Shown: positions 1 through 9,105 of the stretch, in pieces
How the letters are laid out: each line of letters opens with the position of its first letter
How positions within the stretch are numbered: the first letter of the stretch is position 1
Assembly (NCBI GenBank): GCA_949290565.1
Contig: CASESH010000002.1
Location: 1-64,000 of the forward strand
Source of the DNA: an uncultured Christensenella sp.
GTDB lineage: Bacteria; Bacillota; Clostridia; Christensenellales; UBA1242
Direction: 5' to 3'
DNA length: 64,000 nucleotides
Notes under the pieces: generated by a model
Databases searched by the model: none
What the model saw: only the letters and a program-made list of their open reading frames with translations
What the model was told of the DNA's origin: nothing
Position numbers and translations under genes: made by a program

Positions 1-135
1 CTAATAAACAAAATAATTTTTAATTATAAAATTATTGTGTTAAAAAAACTAATAAAATTAGATATAAATTTTAATTAATAAACTTTTTTCTTAAATTTTT
101 AGTAAAAAATATATAATTGTTTTTCTATTTTATTA

Positions 136-163
136 TTGAAAAAAAATTAAAAAAGTTTATAAT
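136..163 (+). promoter_or_regulatory. Sigma-A-like promoter of queH, apparently leaderless
   Basis: TTGAAA at 136-141 and TATAAT at 158-163 are separated by 16 bp. The -10 box ends only 7 bp before the queH ATG at 171, and no Shine-Dalgarno sequence lies between. Transcription would begin at or next to the start codon. Confidence 0.55.
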
Positions 164-170
164 ATAAAAT

Positions 171-716
171 ATGAAGAAAAAATTATTACTCCACAGTTGT
201 TGTGGACCATGTTCAACTGCCGTTATTGATAAATTAAAAGATGAATACGATTTAACCATTTTTTATTATAACCCAAATATATTTCCACAAGAGGAATATA
301 TTCATAGATTAAATGAACAAATAAAATATGTTAAAGCGATAAATTTACCAATAGTTGTTATTGATGGCAAATATGATGACTTTAATCTTTTTTATAGTAA
401 ATTTAAAGGATTAGAAAATCAACCAGAGGGTGGTTCAAGATGTTCTATTTGTATAGGTCTTAGAATGGAAAAAACAGCAAAAATGGCAAAAGAAAATAGT
501 TTTGACTGCTTTGCAACGACACTAAGTGTTAGTCCTCACAAAAATGCTAAATTAATCAATGAAATCGGTTTATCTTTGCAAGAAAAAAACAAAATAGAAT
601 ATCTTGTAGAAGATTTTAAAAAGAAAGATGGATTTTTAAAAAGTATACGCATATCAAAACAATATAATTTGTATAGACAAAATTATTGTGGTTGTAAGTA
701 CTCTTTGCACGAATAA
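171..716 (+). CDS. queH: Epoxyqueuosine reductase QueH
   Basis: QueH (DUF208 family) catalyses the last step of queuosine synthesis, reducing epoxyqueuosine to queuosine in tRNA. It is the non-homologous alternative to QueG. The 181-residue protein shows the family's cysteine layout: CCGPC at residues 10-14, a CSIC pair near residue 91, and a C-terminal YCGC near residue 173. These cysteines carry the iron-sulfur and metal sites in characterised QueH. The length is normal for the family. The ATG at 171 is preceded directly by a -10 box with no ribosome binding site, so the mRNA is probably leaderless. A convergent gene 400 bp downstream looks like a queuosine-precursor transporter, which fits a salvage pathway. 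Confidence 0.9.
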   Translation: MKKKLLLHSCCGPCSTAVIDKLKDEYDLTIFYYNPNIFPQEEYIHRLNEQIKYVKAINLPIVVIDGKYDDFNLFYSKFKGLENQPEGGSRCSICIGLRMEKTAKMAKENSFDCFATTLSVSPHKNAKLINEIGLSLQEKNKIEYLVEDFKKKDGFLKSIRISKQYNLYRQNYCGCKYSLHE

Positions 717-756
717 AGACTAAACAAAAAATGAAAAAATCTTTATGAATAAAAGT

Positions 757-809
757 AAAAAAGAACAATACAAAATGGGGTGCACCCCAAAAAGTAAGGT
801 TCTTTTTTT
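757..809 (+). terminator. Intrinsic terminator after queH
   Basis: AAAAAAGAAC at 757-766 pairs with GTTCTTTTTT at 799-808. A second perfect palindrome, GGGGTGCACCCC, sits inside the loop. The stem runs into a T-tract, typical of a rho-independent terminator. Confidence 0.65.
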
Positions 810-1073
810 AAAATAAAATAAATAAAAATAAAATAAATAGAAAAGAATATATAAAAATAAGATTAAAAAATAAAAAATAAAGAGATAATAAAAGAGAAAA
901 AAACAATATAATTATTTTATATTTTTAAATTGAGTTTAAATCTTATTATTTAACATACAAAAATATAAGTTTATTTTTTTAAATAAATTTCATACTATTG
1001 TTATAGTTTAAAAAATTTTAGTCAAAAAAAATAAAAGATTATAACAAACAAACTTTACTAATAAAAAAAAGAA
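810..1073. other. A-rich intergenic stretch
   Basis: This is low-complexity A/T sequence between the two convergent queuosine-related genes. I see no open frame with coding character and no RNA gene in it. Confidence 0.5.
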
Positions 1074-1118
1074 AAAAACTTTACTAAAATGGCTTTTATT
1101 CCAACTTAGTAAAGTTTT
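1074..1118 (-). terminator. Terminator of the VUT-like transporter gene
   Basis: An AAAAACTTTACTAA stem pairs with TTAGTAAAGTTTTT, placed directly after the stop codon of the minus-strand gene. A/T tracts on both sides make it potentially bidirectional. Confidence 0.65.
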
Positions 1119-1123
1119 TATTT

Positions 1124-1813
1124 TTATTCTTCTTTATCAGGAATATCCTCTATTGGATTAACAGGTTTTCTATTTAAGTATTTTGCAATGTAGCATACAG
1201 CAAAACTAGATGCGATAGAGAATAAGGCTCCAATTAATACGATTAAAAGAATATTACCAAAACTATGTAAACCCAAAGTACTTAAAACGACGTATATTAC
1301 TGCGTGTAGAACACTAACAATTGAAGTGCATACTGCTCTATTTAAATATTTTTTTTCTTGGAGAGCAACAAATTTTCCACTTATTAGACTTAGCACAAAC
1401 AAAGATATACTGCAAGAAACAATTGTAGAAACATAAGGCCCTAAAAATTCCCAAGACAAGAAAACAAGAGTATTTGTACTTGAATCAGCATATGCTGAAA
1501 TAAAGAAAACTGAGATTACAAAGACAAGAATTGATGACATTATCCAAATTGAAAGCCTTTTAAAATCATCTCTACCATACTTTTCATCTATAATCACAAG
1601 AGAGAAATATACTAATGGCATAAGTACATATGTAATTGAAACGGGCAAGTTAAACATTTGTACAAGTGGTAAAAAGAAACCAATCATAATTGCTAAAATA
1701 CTAAATAAGAAGAAACCACTTTTATTTAAGAAACTATAAGAAACCCAAAGTCCTAAAAGTGCTATAACTAAGAATAGAAATATAGCAGACCAATGAATAC
1801 CAATAAAAATCAT
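1124..1813 (-). CDS. VUT/YhhQ-like membrane protein, probable queuosine precursor transporter
   Basis: A 229-residue integral membrane protein with about six hydrophobic helices. Two stretches resemble the VUT (YhhQ) family, which imports preQ0, preQ1 or queuine. One is near residues 60-85, where a helix ends in a DEKYGRDDFKR segment, like the family's conserved D/E-x-YGKK loop. The other is near residues 150-180, with KKYLNRAVCTSIVS before a hydrophobic helix, like the RNNxSTxxSQ region. The assignment rests on this pattern and on its position next to queH; I could not align it formally. The start is supported by AAAGGAG just upstream and a good promoter at 1844-1872. No preQ1 riboswitch is visible in the short leader. 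Confidence 0.6.
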   Translation of the reverse strand: MIFIGIHWSAIFLFLVIALLGLWVSYSFLNKSGFFLFSILAIMIGFFLPLVQMFNLPVSITYVLMPLVYFSLVIIDEKYGRDDFKRLSIWIMSSILVFVISVFFISAYADSSTNTLVFLSWEFLGPYVSTIVSCSISLFVLSLISGKFVALQEKKYLNRAVCTSIVSVLHAVIYVVLSTLGLHSFGNILLIVLIGALFSIASSFAVCYIAKYLNRKPVNPIEDIPDKEE

Positions 1814-1843
1814 TTTGACTCCTTTATAATGAACTTCACTATA

Positions 1844-1872
1844 TTAGTATGAAAAAAAATGAATTTTGTCAA
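1844..1872 (-). promoter_or_regulatory. Sigma-A-like promoter of the VUT-like gene
   Basis: On the minus strand TTGACA (1872-1867) is followed after 17 bp by TACTAA (1849-1844). The transcript leader is about 25-30 nt, too short for a riboswitch. Confidence 0.55.
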
Positions 1873-2264
1873 CTAAAATGAAATAAAAATTAGAATATTA
1901 GTATAATTTTATAACTAATATAAGTATTTTTAGTTTCTTTTAAAATAATTTTAATTAGAACTTTTTGTTTATTATAGTCTTAGACATATATATAATGTAA
2001 TGCAAATTTAGTAACTCTATTTACTAATAGTTATAAATAAATTCTTGTTTTAAAAATGTTTATCTCACCGAAGTTTAATACATAAAAAATTATAAAACGA
2101 TATAAACAACTTAAAATTAGATACTTTAAAAAACAAACAGAGTTAAATAAAATTAAAAAAATAAAGTAAAATTGATAATTTAGAGATTACACAGTTAACA
2201 AAATATGATAAATAAAAATTTTATAAAAAAAGTTATACTATTAAGAGTAAGACAAATAAATATG
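1873..2264. other. AT-rich intergenic region downstream of pyk
   Basis: About 390 bp between the VUT-like gene promoter and the end of pyruvate kinase. I see no convincing terminator hairpin, coding frame or RNA gene. Confidence 0.4.
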
Positions 2265-3677
2265 TTATTTCACATTACATACTTTTATTGTATTTGTGTG
2301 TACGACTTCATCTAGTGGTAAACCCAAAGTAATGACAATGTCATCATTTTCTTTGCAAACTTTTATGGCTTTAACAATATCATTTGAAAAATCTAAAATC
2401 TCTTTAATACTATTTTGTTTTCTTGCAAGTACGGGAATAACACCCCAAGCGAGGGCTAATTTGTTATAAGTAAAAATGTCGTGAGTTATTGCGACAATAG
2501 GGGCTTTTGGTCTAAATTTAGAAATTTTTTCTGCTGTTTTTCCTTGGTCAGTAAAACAAACTATTGCTTTTGCACCTATTGCCCTAGCCGTAGCACAAGA
2601 AGAATATGCTATTACTTCAAGGTTTTTGTGTAAATTTTTATAACTTACTGCAAAGTCGTTATCATAGTTTACAACTTTTTCTGTTGCTAAGGCAATTTTT
2701 GTCATGGTAATTGCTGATTCAAAAGGATAACTCCCAGAAGCAGTTTCGCCAGAAAGCATAGTTGCTCCTGCCTTATCATAGATTGCTTGTGAAACATCAG
2801 TAGTTTCAGCACGAGTTGGGCGACGTTTATATGTCATTGATTCTAGCATTTCTGTTGCAACAATTACCTTTTTTGAATATTCAATACACTTTTGAATCAT
2901 ATCTTTTTGAATTTGTGGAATATGTTCAATTGCAACTTCTGTTCCCATATCGCCTCTGGCAACCATTATACCATCGCTTACATTAATTATGCTATCAAGT
3001 TTATTTATTCCCTCCAAACTTTCTATTTTAGAAATTATTTCTTGTCTTCCTCCATATTTTTTTATACATTCCCTCATTTCTATGACATCTTCTGGCCTAT
3101 TGACAAAAGAGGCAGAAATATATTCAACATCATTTTTTGCAGCAAATTCAATATTTTTTTCATCCTTTTGACTTATAAATGGAAGTGGTAGTCTTACTCT
3201 TGGAATAAAAATACTTTTATGATTACTAATTTCACCACCAACAACAACTTTACATATTATATCTGTGTTTGTAACTTCTTTAATAACGAATTCAAGTAAA
3301 CCGTTATTAGCAAAAATTTTTTGATTTTTTGTCAGTATTTTTAATAAAGAAGGATATGGACAATTTACAATATTTTCATCTCCTTCAACTTCTCTTGTTG
3401 AAAAAACAAACTCATGGTTCTTTACAAGGCAAACCTTACTATCTTTAAAAGTTCCGATTCTAAGTTCGGGACCACAGGTGTCAACCATTATTGCACAAGG
3501 AACACCTAAATCGTTTCTTGCTCTTTTTACATTGTCAAGTGTTTGTTGATGCCAATCTAAATCTCCATGACTCATATTAAGTCTTGCAACATTCATACCG
3601 GCTTTTAATAATTTTACTATTTCTTCGTACTTGCTGGTCGCTGGCCCTAGTGTACATACCATTTTTGTTTTTTTCAT
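2265..3677 (-). CDS. pyk: Pyruvate kinase
   Basis: Converts phosphoenolpyruvate and ADP to pyruvate and ATP, the final step of glycolysis, in the cytoplasm. The 470-residue protein is collinear with bacterial pyruvate kinases. The N-terminal CTLGPAT and NMSHG segments, the substrate and Mg2+ loop (SKIESLEGI, then GIMVARGDMG around residues 215-245) and ATEMLESM with RAETTDV (about 275-295) are all intact. The C-terminal allosteric domain is present, but there is no extra PEP-utiliser domain, which some Bacilli carry. The start is fixed by GTGGGAGA upstream. It is monocistronic, with unrelated genes on both sides. Confidence 0.96.
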   Translation of the reverse strand: MKKTKMVCTLGPATSKYEEIVKLLKAGMNVARLNMSHGDLDWHQQTLDNVKRARNDLGVPCAIMVDTCGPELRIGTFKDSKVCLVKNHEFVFSTREVEGDENIVNCPYPSLLKILTKNQKIFANNGLLEFVIKEVTNTDIICKVVVGGEISNHKSIFIPRVRLPLPFISQKDEKNIEFAAKNDVEYISASFVNRPEDVIEMRECIKKYGGRQEIISKIESLEGINKLDSIINVSDGIMVARGDMGTEVAIEHIPQIQKDMIQKCIEYSKKVIVATEMLESMTYKRRPTRAETTDVSQAIYDKAGATMLSGETASGSYPFESAITMTKIALATEKVVNYDNDFAVSYKNLHKNLEVIAYSSCATARAIGAKAIVCFTDQGKTAEKISKFRPKAPIVAITHDIFTYNKLALAWGVIPVLARKQNSIKEILDFSNDIVKAIKVCKENDDIVITLGLPLDEVVHTNTIKVCNVK

Positions 3678-3850
3678 ACTTTTATTCTCCCACTTATTTT
3701 ATAACATTTATATTATATATTTTTTATTTTTTTTTATCTACTTTTTTTGTAGAAATTTTTAAAAAATACGCTAAAATTCAGTATTTTATTTTACAAATCT
3801 TAAAAAAATTTATATAATTATATCAAGTTAAATCAAAAAGAGGATTCTGT

Positions 3851-4438
3851 ATGAAAAAAGAATTAATTTATGAAGAAGTACTTTCTATGCTTAACGACCG
3901 CGTGGACTATAAGTCTATTACTTTGTCAGAAGTTGCAAAAAGATGTGGTATGGGTAAAAGCACTTTGTATGAATATTTTGAAAGTAAAGATGAAATGGTT
4001 TACAACAGTATTATCTTTTATCTTAACCGCATGGTTAAGTTTTTCTCTGCTAGTTTTAAAATTTCGACTTTCAGGACTACTTTAAAAACTTTTATTAAGG
4101 CTATTATTATTACTATGAAGGCGAATTATTGGATGGTTATGCCTTGGACTTTTTTAGATAATTATGCTCCTTTCTTTACCGAGGAAAATGCTGATACTAT
4201 TACTGAAATGCTTTACAAGTGCAGAGAAGTTATTATTTCTCTCTTTTCTTCAATTTGCGAAAAGGGAGAGGAGGAAGGTACTCTTTATAAGATTGATGAC
4301 CAAAATATTAATTTTGCGTTTAATGGTATTATTGGTAGTCTTAGTGAGGAAATTGATGCCGACTATGATTTAGAAAGTGAGGACGCAAAATTATTTGTTG
4401 AAGATTTGTGTTCTTGTGTAGTTAAACAGTTAAATTAA
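3851..4438 (+). CDS. TetR/AcrR-family transcriptional regulator
   Basis: A 195-residue one-domain repressor-type protein. The N-terminal helix-turn-helix is clear: TLSEVAKRCGMGKSTLYEYF at about residues 24-43, the TetR recognition-helix pattern. The remaining helical part is the variable ligand-binding and dimerisation domain, so the inducer cannot be guessed. The start has AGAGGAT upstream. It is followed after 8 bp by a cloverleaf inverted-repeat element and then by a P-type ATPase gene on the same strand. It may control that pump, but nothing in the sequence proves it. Confidence 0.85.
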   Translation: MKKELIYEEVLSMLNDRVDYKSITLSEVAKRCGMGKSTLYEYFESKDEMVYNSIIFYLNRMVKFFSASFKISTFRTTLKTFIKAIIITMKANYWMVMPWTFLDNYAPFFTEENADTITEMLYKCREVIISLFSSICEKGEEEGTLYKIDDQNINFAFNGIIGSLSEEIDADYDLESEDAKLFVEDLCSCVVKQLN

Positions 4439-4446
4439 ATTTGTGT

Positions 4447-4529
4447 GGCGTACTATTAAAATTTGCTTTTTAAGCAAATTTTAGAAAATATGAAATATTT
4501 TCGAGCAACTTGTTGCTCAATAGTACGCC
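4447..4529 (+). repeat. Cloverleaf intergenic element, copy A
   Basis: The outer stem GGCGTACTATT (4447-4457) pairs perfectly with AATAGTACGCC (4519-4529). Inside are three hairpins in a row: AAAATTTGCTT/AAGCAAATTTT, GAAAATAT/ATATTTTC and GAGCAAC/GTTGCTC, with loops of 2-3 nt. The whole forms a four-way junction. It begins 8 bp after the tetR stop codon. No T-tract follows, so it is not an ordinary terminator. Confidence 0.85.
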
Positions 4530-4563
4530 GATTAATACAAAAAATATTTTGGGGAAATAGTTA

Positions 4564-6942
4564 ATGGAAAGATATGAAGTAAATAAAAATGTAAATTTAG
4601 AATTAGGGTTATCATCTTCACAAGTTAGTGAGAGGGTAAAAAACAAATTAGAAAACAAAACATACACAAAAACGTCAAAAACATATTTACAAATTTTTGT
4701 TTCGAACATTTTTACCTGGTTTAATATAATATGTTTTTTAATAGCCGGGGTATTAATTGCTGTTGGCAGTTTTGAAAATATAACTTTCTTACTTATTTTC
4801 ACTGCAAATTTGCTAATAGGATTAATTCAAGAGATTAGGGCAAAAAGAATGGTTGACAATATATCTGTTATATATAGCAATCAAGTTGAAGTTTTAAGAG
4901 ATGGACAAAGGCAAAAAATAAAACTAGAAAGTGTTGTTGTTGATGATATCTTTTATATAAAAAATGGAGACCAGGTATGTTGCGACTGCGTCATTATTGA
5001 TGGAAATGTTGAAGTAAATGAGAGTTTGTTGACAGGTGAAAGTAAGGCAATTAAGAAAACTAATGGAGACACTCTTTTAGGAGGTAGTTTTTTAGTAAGT
5101 GGCTCATGTAAAGTTATGGCGGTAAAAGTTGGCTTAGAAACTTATAGTTCAAAACTCATAAGAAAAGCAAGAGAATTAAAATCTAATCAAAGCGACATAT
5201 TAAAAACGCTAAATTTTATAATTAAAAGTATTGGAATAATAATTGTTCCGCTTGGTATTCTTACTTTTTTTGATTTAAAAGCAAATCACGATATTGTCTA
5301 TGCTATTGAAAAAACTTCTGGTTCTGTTATAGGAATGATGCCTGTTGGAATGTTTTTACTTACTAGTGTTTCTCTTGTTGTTGGAGTTATAAATCTTGCC
5401 AAACACAAGACACTTGTTCAAAATTTATACAGTATAGAAATGTTAGCAAGAGCAAATGTATTGTGTCTAGATAAAACAGGAACGCTTACTGATGGAACAA
5501 TGTCTATAAAAAGTGTTTTACCATTAAAGTCAAAGACTGATGAGATTTATAAAATTATGCAAAGTTATGTTAGAGCAAACAAGACAGAGAATTCAACTTC
5601 AAAAGCATTGGCAAGTTATTTTTGGGCAGAAGAAAAAGATATTGAAAAACCCCTTAATTTAGTTGAGTTTAGTAGTGAAAGAAAATTTTCTGCTGTTGAA
5701 TTTAAAAATCTTGGAACATTTATGCTTGGCGCTCCTGAATTTGTAACAAATAAGTTAGATGATGAGATAAGGGCGACTATTAAAGATTTTACAAAAGAAG
5801 GGTATAGAGTTTTACTTCTTTGCAAAAGTAGAGCAAAAAATATAAGTGAAAAAATCTCAAAAAATAATACTCCTATGGCTTTAATCACTATTGAAGACAA
5901 TATAAGGCCAGATGCAAAGTCAACTATTGAGTGGTTCAATAATAATGATGTTGAGATTAAAATTATTTCTGGCGACAACGTTGACACTGTAAGTAATATT
6001 AGTAGAAAAGTAGGAATTAAAAACTACGATAAATGTATAAGTCTAGAAAAATTAAGTGATGAAGAAGTGGAGAAAGTTGCTAATGAATATACAGTTTTTG
6101 GTAGAGTAACGCCTGAACAAAAGGCCATAATCGTTAAGGCTCTTAGAAAAAATGGAAATAAAGTCGCAATGACCGGAGACGGAGTTAATGACATTTTGGC
6201 ACTTAAAGAATCTGACTGTTCTATTGCAATGGCAAGTGGAAGCGAAGCAACTAGGAGTTCTAGTAACTTAATTATGCTAGAAAATAACTTTTCTGCAATG
6301 CCTTGTATTGTGGCAGAGGGAAGGCGTGTAATAAACAATATTTCAAAAGCGTCCTCTTTGTTTTTGACTAAAACATTCTTCTCAATTTTCTTGACTATTT
6401 TTGTTATTATTTCAACTAAATATGAATATCCTCTACAACCAAATCAAATCTTATTATGGGAAACCTTGTTTATTGGAATACCAGCCTTCTTCTTAGCACT
6501 TCAACCAAATAAAGATAGAATAAAAGGTTCTTTCTTAGCAAGTCTATCTTCTAAGGCTTTACCTGGTGCAATCGTTTTGTTTTTGAGCACAATTGCCTGC
6601 TATATTTACTGTAATATAATTAATATGGAAGAATTAATACCTACTTTGATTTCTTATTCAGTTACTTTTGGGGCTTTCTTTATTTTACTTAATCTTTGCC
6701 AACCTTTTGATAAGTACAGAACAATTATGTTATTTAGTTTGTTAGGTGTTTGTATTTTAGGTTTTGTAATTATTTCTAATGATTTCTTTAACTATTCAAG
6801 TTTAACGCTTGCTAACTATGGTTTCTTAATTGGCAACTTGGTATTTATTTATCTATCTTACTTGTTATTAAAGTTTGTTTTTGAAAAAATATTTATAACA
6901 ATAAAGAACAATAAAAAACAAAAGAGCAAAGAAAATAATTAA
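4564..6942 (+). CDS. P-type cation ATPase, CtpE-like
   Basis: A 792-residue P-type ATPase with the full set of landmarks: actuator-domain TGES near residue 157, phosphorylation motif DKTGTLT near 303, hinge GDGVND near 538, two N-terminal and several C-terminal membrane helices. The M4 segment reads MMPVGMFLLTS where related actinobacterial and Firmicutes pumps (CtpE, a calcium transporter) have IPEGLVLLTS. The glutamate of the PEG motif is therefore replaced, which may change ion coordination. The family is recognisable but the transported ion is inferred. GGGGAA precedes the ATG. The upstream tetR gene and a cloverleaf element separate it from other genes. Confidence 0.88.
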   Translation: MERYEVNKNVNLELGLSSSQVSERVKNKLENKTYTKTSKTYLQIFVSNIFTWFNIICFLIAGVLIAVGSFENITFLLIFTANLLIGLIQEIRAKRMVDNISVIYSNQVEVLRDGQRQKIKLESVVVDDIFYIKNGDQVCCDCVIIDGNVEVNESLLTGESKAIKKTNGDTLLGGSFLVSGSCKVMAVKVGLETYSSKLIRKARELKSNQSDILKTLNFIIKSIGIIIVPLGILTFFDLKANHDIVYAIEKTSGSVIGMMPVGMFLLTSVSLVVGVINLAKHKTLVQNLYSIEMLARANVLCLDKTGTLTDGTMSIKSVLPLKSKTDEIYKIMQSYVRANKTENSTSKALASYFWAEEKDIEKPLNLVEFSSERKFSAVEFKNLGTFMLGAPEFVTNKLDDEIRATIKDFTKEGYRVLLLCKSRAKNISEKISKNNTPMALITIEDNIRPDAKSTIEWFNNNDVEIKIISGDNVDTVSNISRKVGIKNYDKCISLEKLSDEEVEKVANEYTVFGRVTPEQKAIIVKALRKNGNKVAMTGDGVNDILALKESDCSIAMASGSEATRSSSNLIMLENNFSAMPCIVAEGRRVINNISKASSLFLTKTFFSIFLTIFVIISTKYEYPLQPNQILLWETLFIGIPAFFLALQPNKDRIKGSFLASLSSKALPGAIVLFLSTIACYIYCNIINMEELIPTLISYSVTFGAFFILLNLCQPFDKYRTIMLFSLLGVCILGFVIISNDFFNYSSLTLANYGFLIGNLVFIYLSYLLLKFVFEKIFITIKNNKKQKSKENN

Positions 6943-6970
6943 CCTCTTTAAATGAAAAAATTTATATTGA

Positions 6971-7006
6971 CCTCAGCAATGAAAATTTTTATTGTTGAGG
7001 TTTTTT
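6971..7006 (+). terminator. Intrinsic terminator after the P-type ATPase
   Basis: CCTCAGCAAT pairs with ATTGTTGAGG (one G-T pair) across a 10-nt loop and is followed by TTTTTT. Confidence 0.85.
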
Positions 7007-7111
7007 ATAAAGTTTTAATAAATAAAATTTATTTATAATTTTTTTCATTTTATATTTTAGAAAACTAAAAATTGTTTAGTATTTAGTGTAAAAAATTTAT
7101 TTAAAAATTAC

Positions 7112-7140
7112 TTGAAAAAATAAAAAAAACGTTGTATAAT
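7112..7140 (+). promoter_or_regulatory. Promoter of tRNA-Val
   Basis: TTGAAA at 7112-7117 and TATAAT at 7135-7140 with a 17-bp spacer, about 22 bp upstream of the mature tRNA 5' end. Confidence 0.6.
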
Positions 7141-7162
7141 ATCTTATATTAATATTTTAATT

Positions 7163-7238
7163 GGGCAATTAACTCAGTTGGTAGAGTGTCACTTTGACGT
7201 AGTGAAAGTCAGGAGTTCGAGTCTCTTATTGCCCACCA
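7163..7238 (+). tRNA. tRNA-Val (anticodon GAC)
   Basis: A 76-nt cloverleaf. The acceptor GGGCAAT pairs with ATTGCCC, and the anticodon stem TCACT/AGTGA encloses loop TTGACGT with anticodon GAC. The T-loop is TTCGAGT, and CCA is genomically encoded. Confidence 0.93.
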
Positions 7239-7244
7239 AAAATA

Positions 7245-7266
7245 GCACCTTTTAGGTGTTTTTTTT
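7245..7266 (+). terminator. Terminator of tRNA-Val
   Basis: CACCT and AGGTG form a short stem around a TTTT loop, followed by eight T residues directly behind the tRNA. Confidence 0.7.
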
Positions 7267-7673
7267 AATAATTAATTTTTAATTTTTTAAACATAGTGAT
7301 TTTAATAATTAATTGTATTAGAGTTTTTTAATTTATTTATTTTTAACATATAAAAAAAGACTAATTAGTTTTTAATTTAGTTAATATTTTGTTAGGTATA
7401 TTAGTTATAATATAAAAACTAAAAAATTAATTTTTTTAAATTGAAAATTTAATTTAGTTGACATTAAGTCTTTTTTAATAATTTCAAAATATTCTTTAAA
7501 AAATTTATCTTTTATTTTTTTATTTTTTAAAAACTTTTATGTTCTATTATTTTTTAAACTTGCTTTTTAGTTTAATGTTTATGTAATAACTAACTTTTTA
7601 AAAAGATAACATAAATTTATTTAACAAGTTTGACTAAATTTCTTAATTATGACAAAATAGTTAAGGTGATATT
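7267..7673. other. AT-rich gap before greA
   Basis: About 400 bp of A/T-rich sequence with many short T and A runs. I see no coding frame or RNA structure I could defend. The end of the gap must hold the greA promoter. Confidence 0.4.
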
Positions 7674-8174
7674 ATGTATAACGAATTAACTGAAAAAGAT
7701 ATAAAAAAAATGCAAGAAGAAATTGATTATAGAATTACAGTCGTTAGGCCAAAGATAAATCAAGAGATTCAAAACGCAAGAGAATATGGTGATTTAAGTG
7801 AAAACGCAGAGTATCACGCAGCGAGAAAAGAAAAAGGTAAAAATGAAGGTAGAATTGACTATCTTAAACAGATGATTAGAACGGCTAAAATAGTTGAGTT
7901 AAATGAAAATAAAGATGAAGTTGGCATCTTTGATAAAGTAAAGGTTTTGTTTGAAGAAGATAATCAAGTTGAACAAATTCAAATTTCTACTACTATGAGG
8001 ACAGATACTACAAAAGGGATTATTAGTAAAGAGTCTCCATTTGGAAAAGCAATCTTAGGCAAAAAAGTAGGAGATAGAATTAAGGTTGTAGTAAACAGTG
8101 ATTATAGTTATTTTGTAAAAATTATTTCAATAGAAAAAAGCAAAGATGACATTGATTTGCCCCTAACTAGATAG
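7674..8174 (+). CDS. greA: Transcription elongation factor GreA
   Basis: A 166-residue GreA/GreB protein that rescues backtracked RNA polymerase by stimulating transcript cleavage in the secondary channel. The N-terminal half is the antiparallel coiled coil. Its tip carries the acidic GDLSENAEY signature near residues 37-45, with the catalytic Asp and Glu present. The C-terminal half is the FKBP-like domain that contacts polymerase, ending with a SPFGKAILGKKVGD segment. AAGGTGAT lies before the ATG. Length is normal. The next gene has its own promoter, so greA is probably transcribed alone. Confidence 0.95.
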   Translation: MYNELTEKDIKKMQEEIDYRITVVRPKINQEIQNAREYGDLSENAEYHAARKEKGKNEGRIDYLKQMIRTAKIVELNENKDEVGIFDKVKVLFEEDNQVEQIQISTTMRTDTTKGIISKESPFGKAILGKKVGDRIKVVVNSDYSYFVKIISIEKSKDDIDLPLTR

Positions 8175-8182
8175 TAAATCAT

Positions 8183-8211
8183 TTGACTTTATTCATTAAA
8201 TAGTAGATAAT
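8183..8211 (+). promoter_or_regulatory. Promoter of rubrerythrin gene
   Basis: TTGACT at 8183-8188 and GATAAT at 8206-8211 with a 17-bp spacer. It lies upstream of AAAAGGAG and the ATG at 8237, giving a leader of roughly 20 nt. Confidence 0.6.
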
Positions 8212-8236
8212 AAATTTGTTAAAAGGAGAATTTTTT

Positions 8237-8776
8237 ATGGAAAATAAATATAAAGGAACTAAGACTGAGGAAAATTTAAGGGCTGCTTTTGCTGGGGAAA
8301 GTCAAGCAAGAAATAAATATACATATTTTGCTTCTGTTGCAAAAAAAGAGGGCTTTGAACAAATTGCTAGTATTTTTGAGCAAACTGCAAATAACGAAAA
8401 AGAACACGCTAAACTTTGGTTTAAGGAACTTGGAGAATTAAATCAAACGGCTAAAAACTTGGAAGAAGCAGCAAGTGGCGAGAATTACGAATGGACCGAT
8501 ATGTATGATGGCTTTGCAAAAACTGCCGAGGAGGAGGGTTTCCCTGAACTTGCTAAAAAGTTCAGAGGAGTTGCTGAAATCGAGAAAAGACACGAAGAAA
8601 GATATAGACAACTTCTAAAAAATGTTGAAACTAAACAAGTTTTTGAAAGAAGTGAAATAAAAGTTTGGGAGTGTAGAAATTGTGGGCATATTGTTGTTGG
8701 CAAGAAAGCCCCTGAGGTTTGCCCTGTTTGTGCTCATCCACAAAGTTATTTCGAACTTCATTGCGATAATTTTTAA
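8237..8776 (+). CDS. Rubrerythrin
   Basis: A non-haem di-iron peroxidase that removes hydrogen peroxide in anaerobes, fed by rubredoxin or NADH-dependent reductases. The ferritin-like domain has paired carboxylate motifs: EESQAR-type [10 protein letters not shown] near residue 22, then [10 protein letters not shown] near 55, and [10 protein letters not shown] near 120. The C-terminal rubredoxin-like domain binds one iron through CRNC and CPVC. I chose the ATG at 8237 because AAAAGGAG lies 9 bp before it; an in-frame TTG at 8216 would overlap that site. Length is 179 residues, typical. A second, different rubrerythrin lies at 34346-34942. Confidence 0.95.
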   Translation: MENKYKGTKTEENLRAAFAGESQARNKYTYFASVAKKEGFEQIASIFEQTANNEKEHAKLWFKELGELNQTAKNLEEAASGENYEWTDMYDGFAKTAEEEGFPELAKKFRGVAEIEKRHEERYRQLLKNVETKQVFERSEIKVWECRNCGHIVVGKKAPEVCPVCAHPQSYFELHCDNF

Positions 8777-8785
8777 TATTAATAT

Positions 8786-8818
8786 AAAAAAGGTTAGTAT
8801 CAAATACTAACCTTTTTT
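8786..8818 (+). terminator. Intrinsic terminator after rubrerythrin
   Basis: AAAAAAGGTTAGTA pairs perfectly with TACTAACCTTTTTT around a 5-nt loop. A and T tracts on both sides allow it to work in either direction. Confidence 0.9.
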
Positions 8819-9105
8819 AGTACTCTATATTGATTTTTATAGGAATAGAATTTGTAATTTCTATATTAATTTTATTTGAAAGTAGTTTTTTATATTGCGA
8901 TTGTATTAAATAGTTTCCAAAAGGCACGTTAATTTTTACTATTCCATTTTTTGTTTTTAAAAAAAACATATTATGAGTTTTTAGATTTTTTAAAATTATG
9001 ATTGCGTCAAGTTGTTTAAATTTTTCTATTAAACTTATTTTAGTACATTTTATTTGGCGACAAATTTTATTACAAAAATTAATGCAACAATAATTACAAT
9101 ACTTT

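Noticed and set aside
1814-1950. preQ1 riboswitch before the VUT-like transporter
   Set aside because: The leader after the promoter is only about 25-30 nt, and no H-type pseudoknot sequence was visible.
2892-3191. Plus-strand open frame inside pyruvate kinase
   Set aside because: It is antisense to an intact, highly conserved enzyme. Its Phe/Asn-rich composition is what reverse-complemented AT-rich coding DNA gives.
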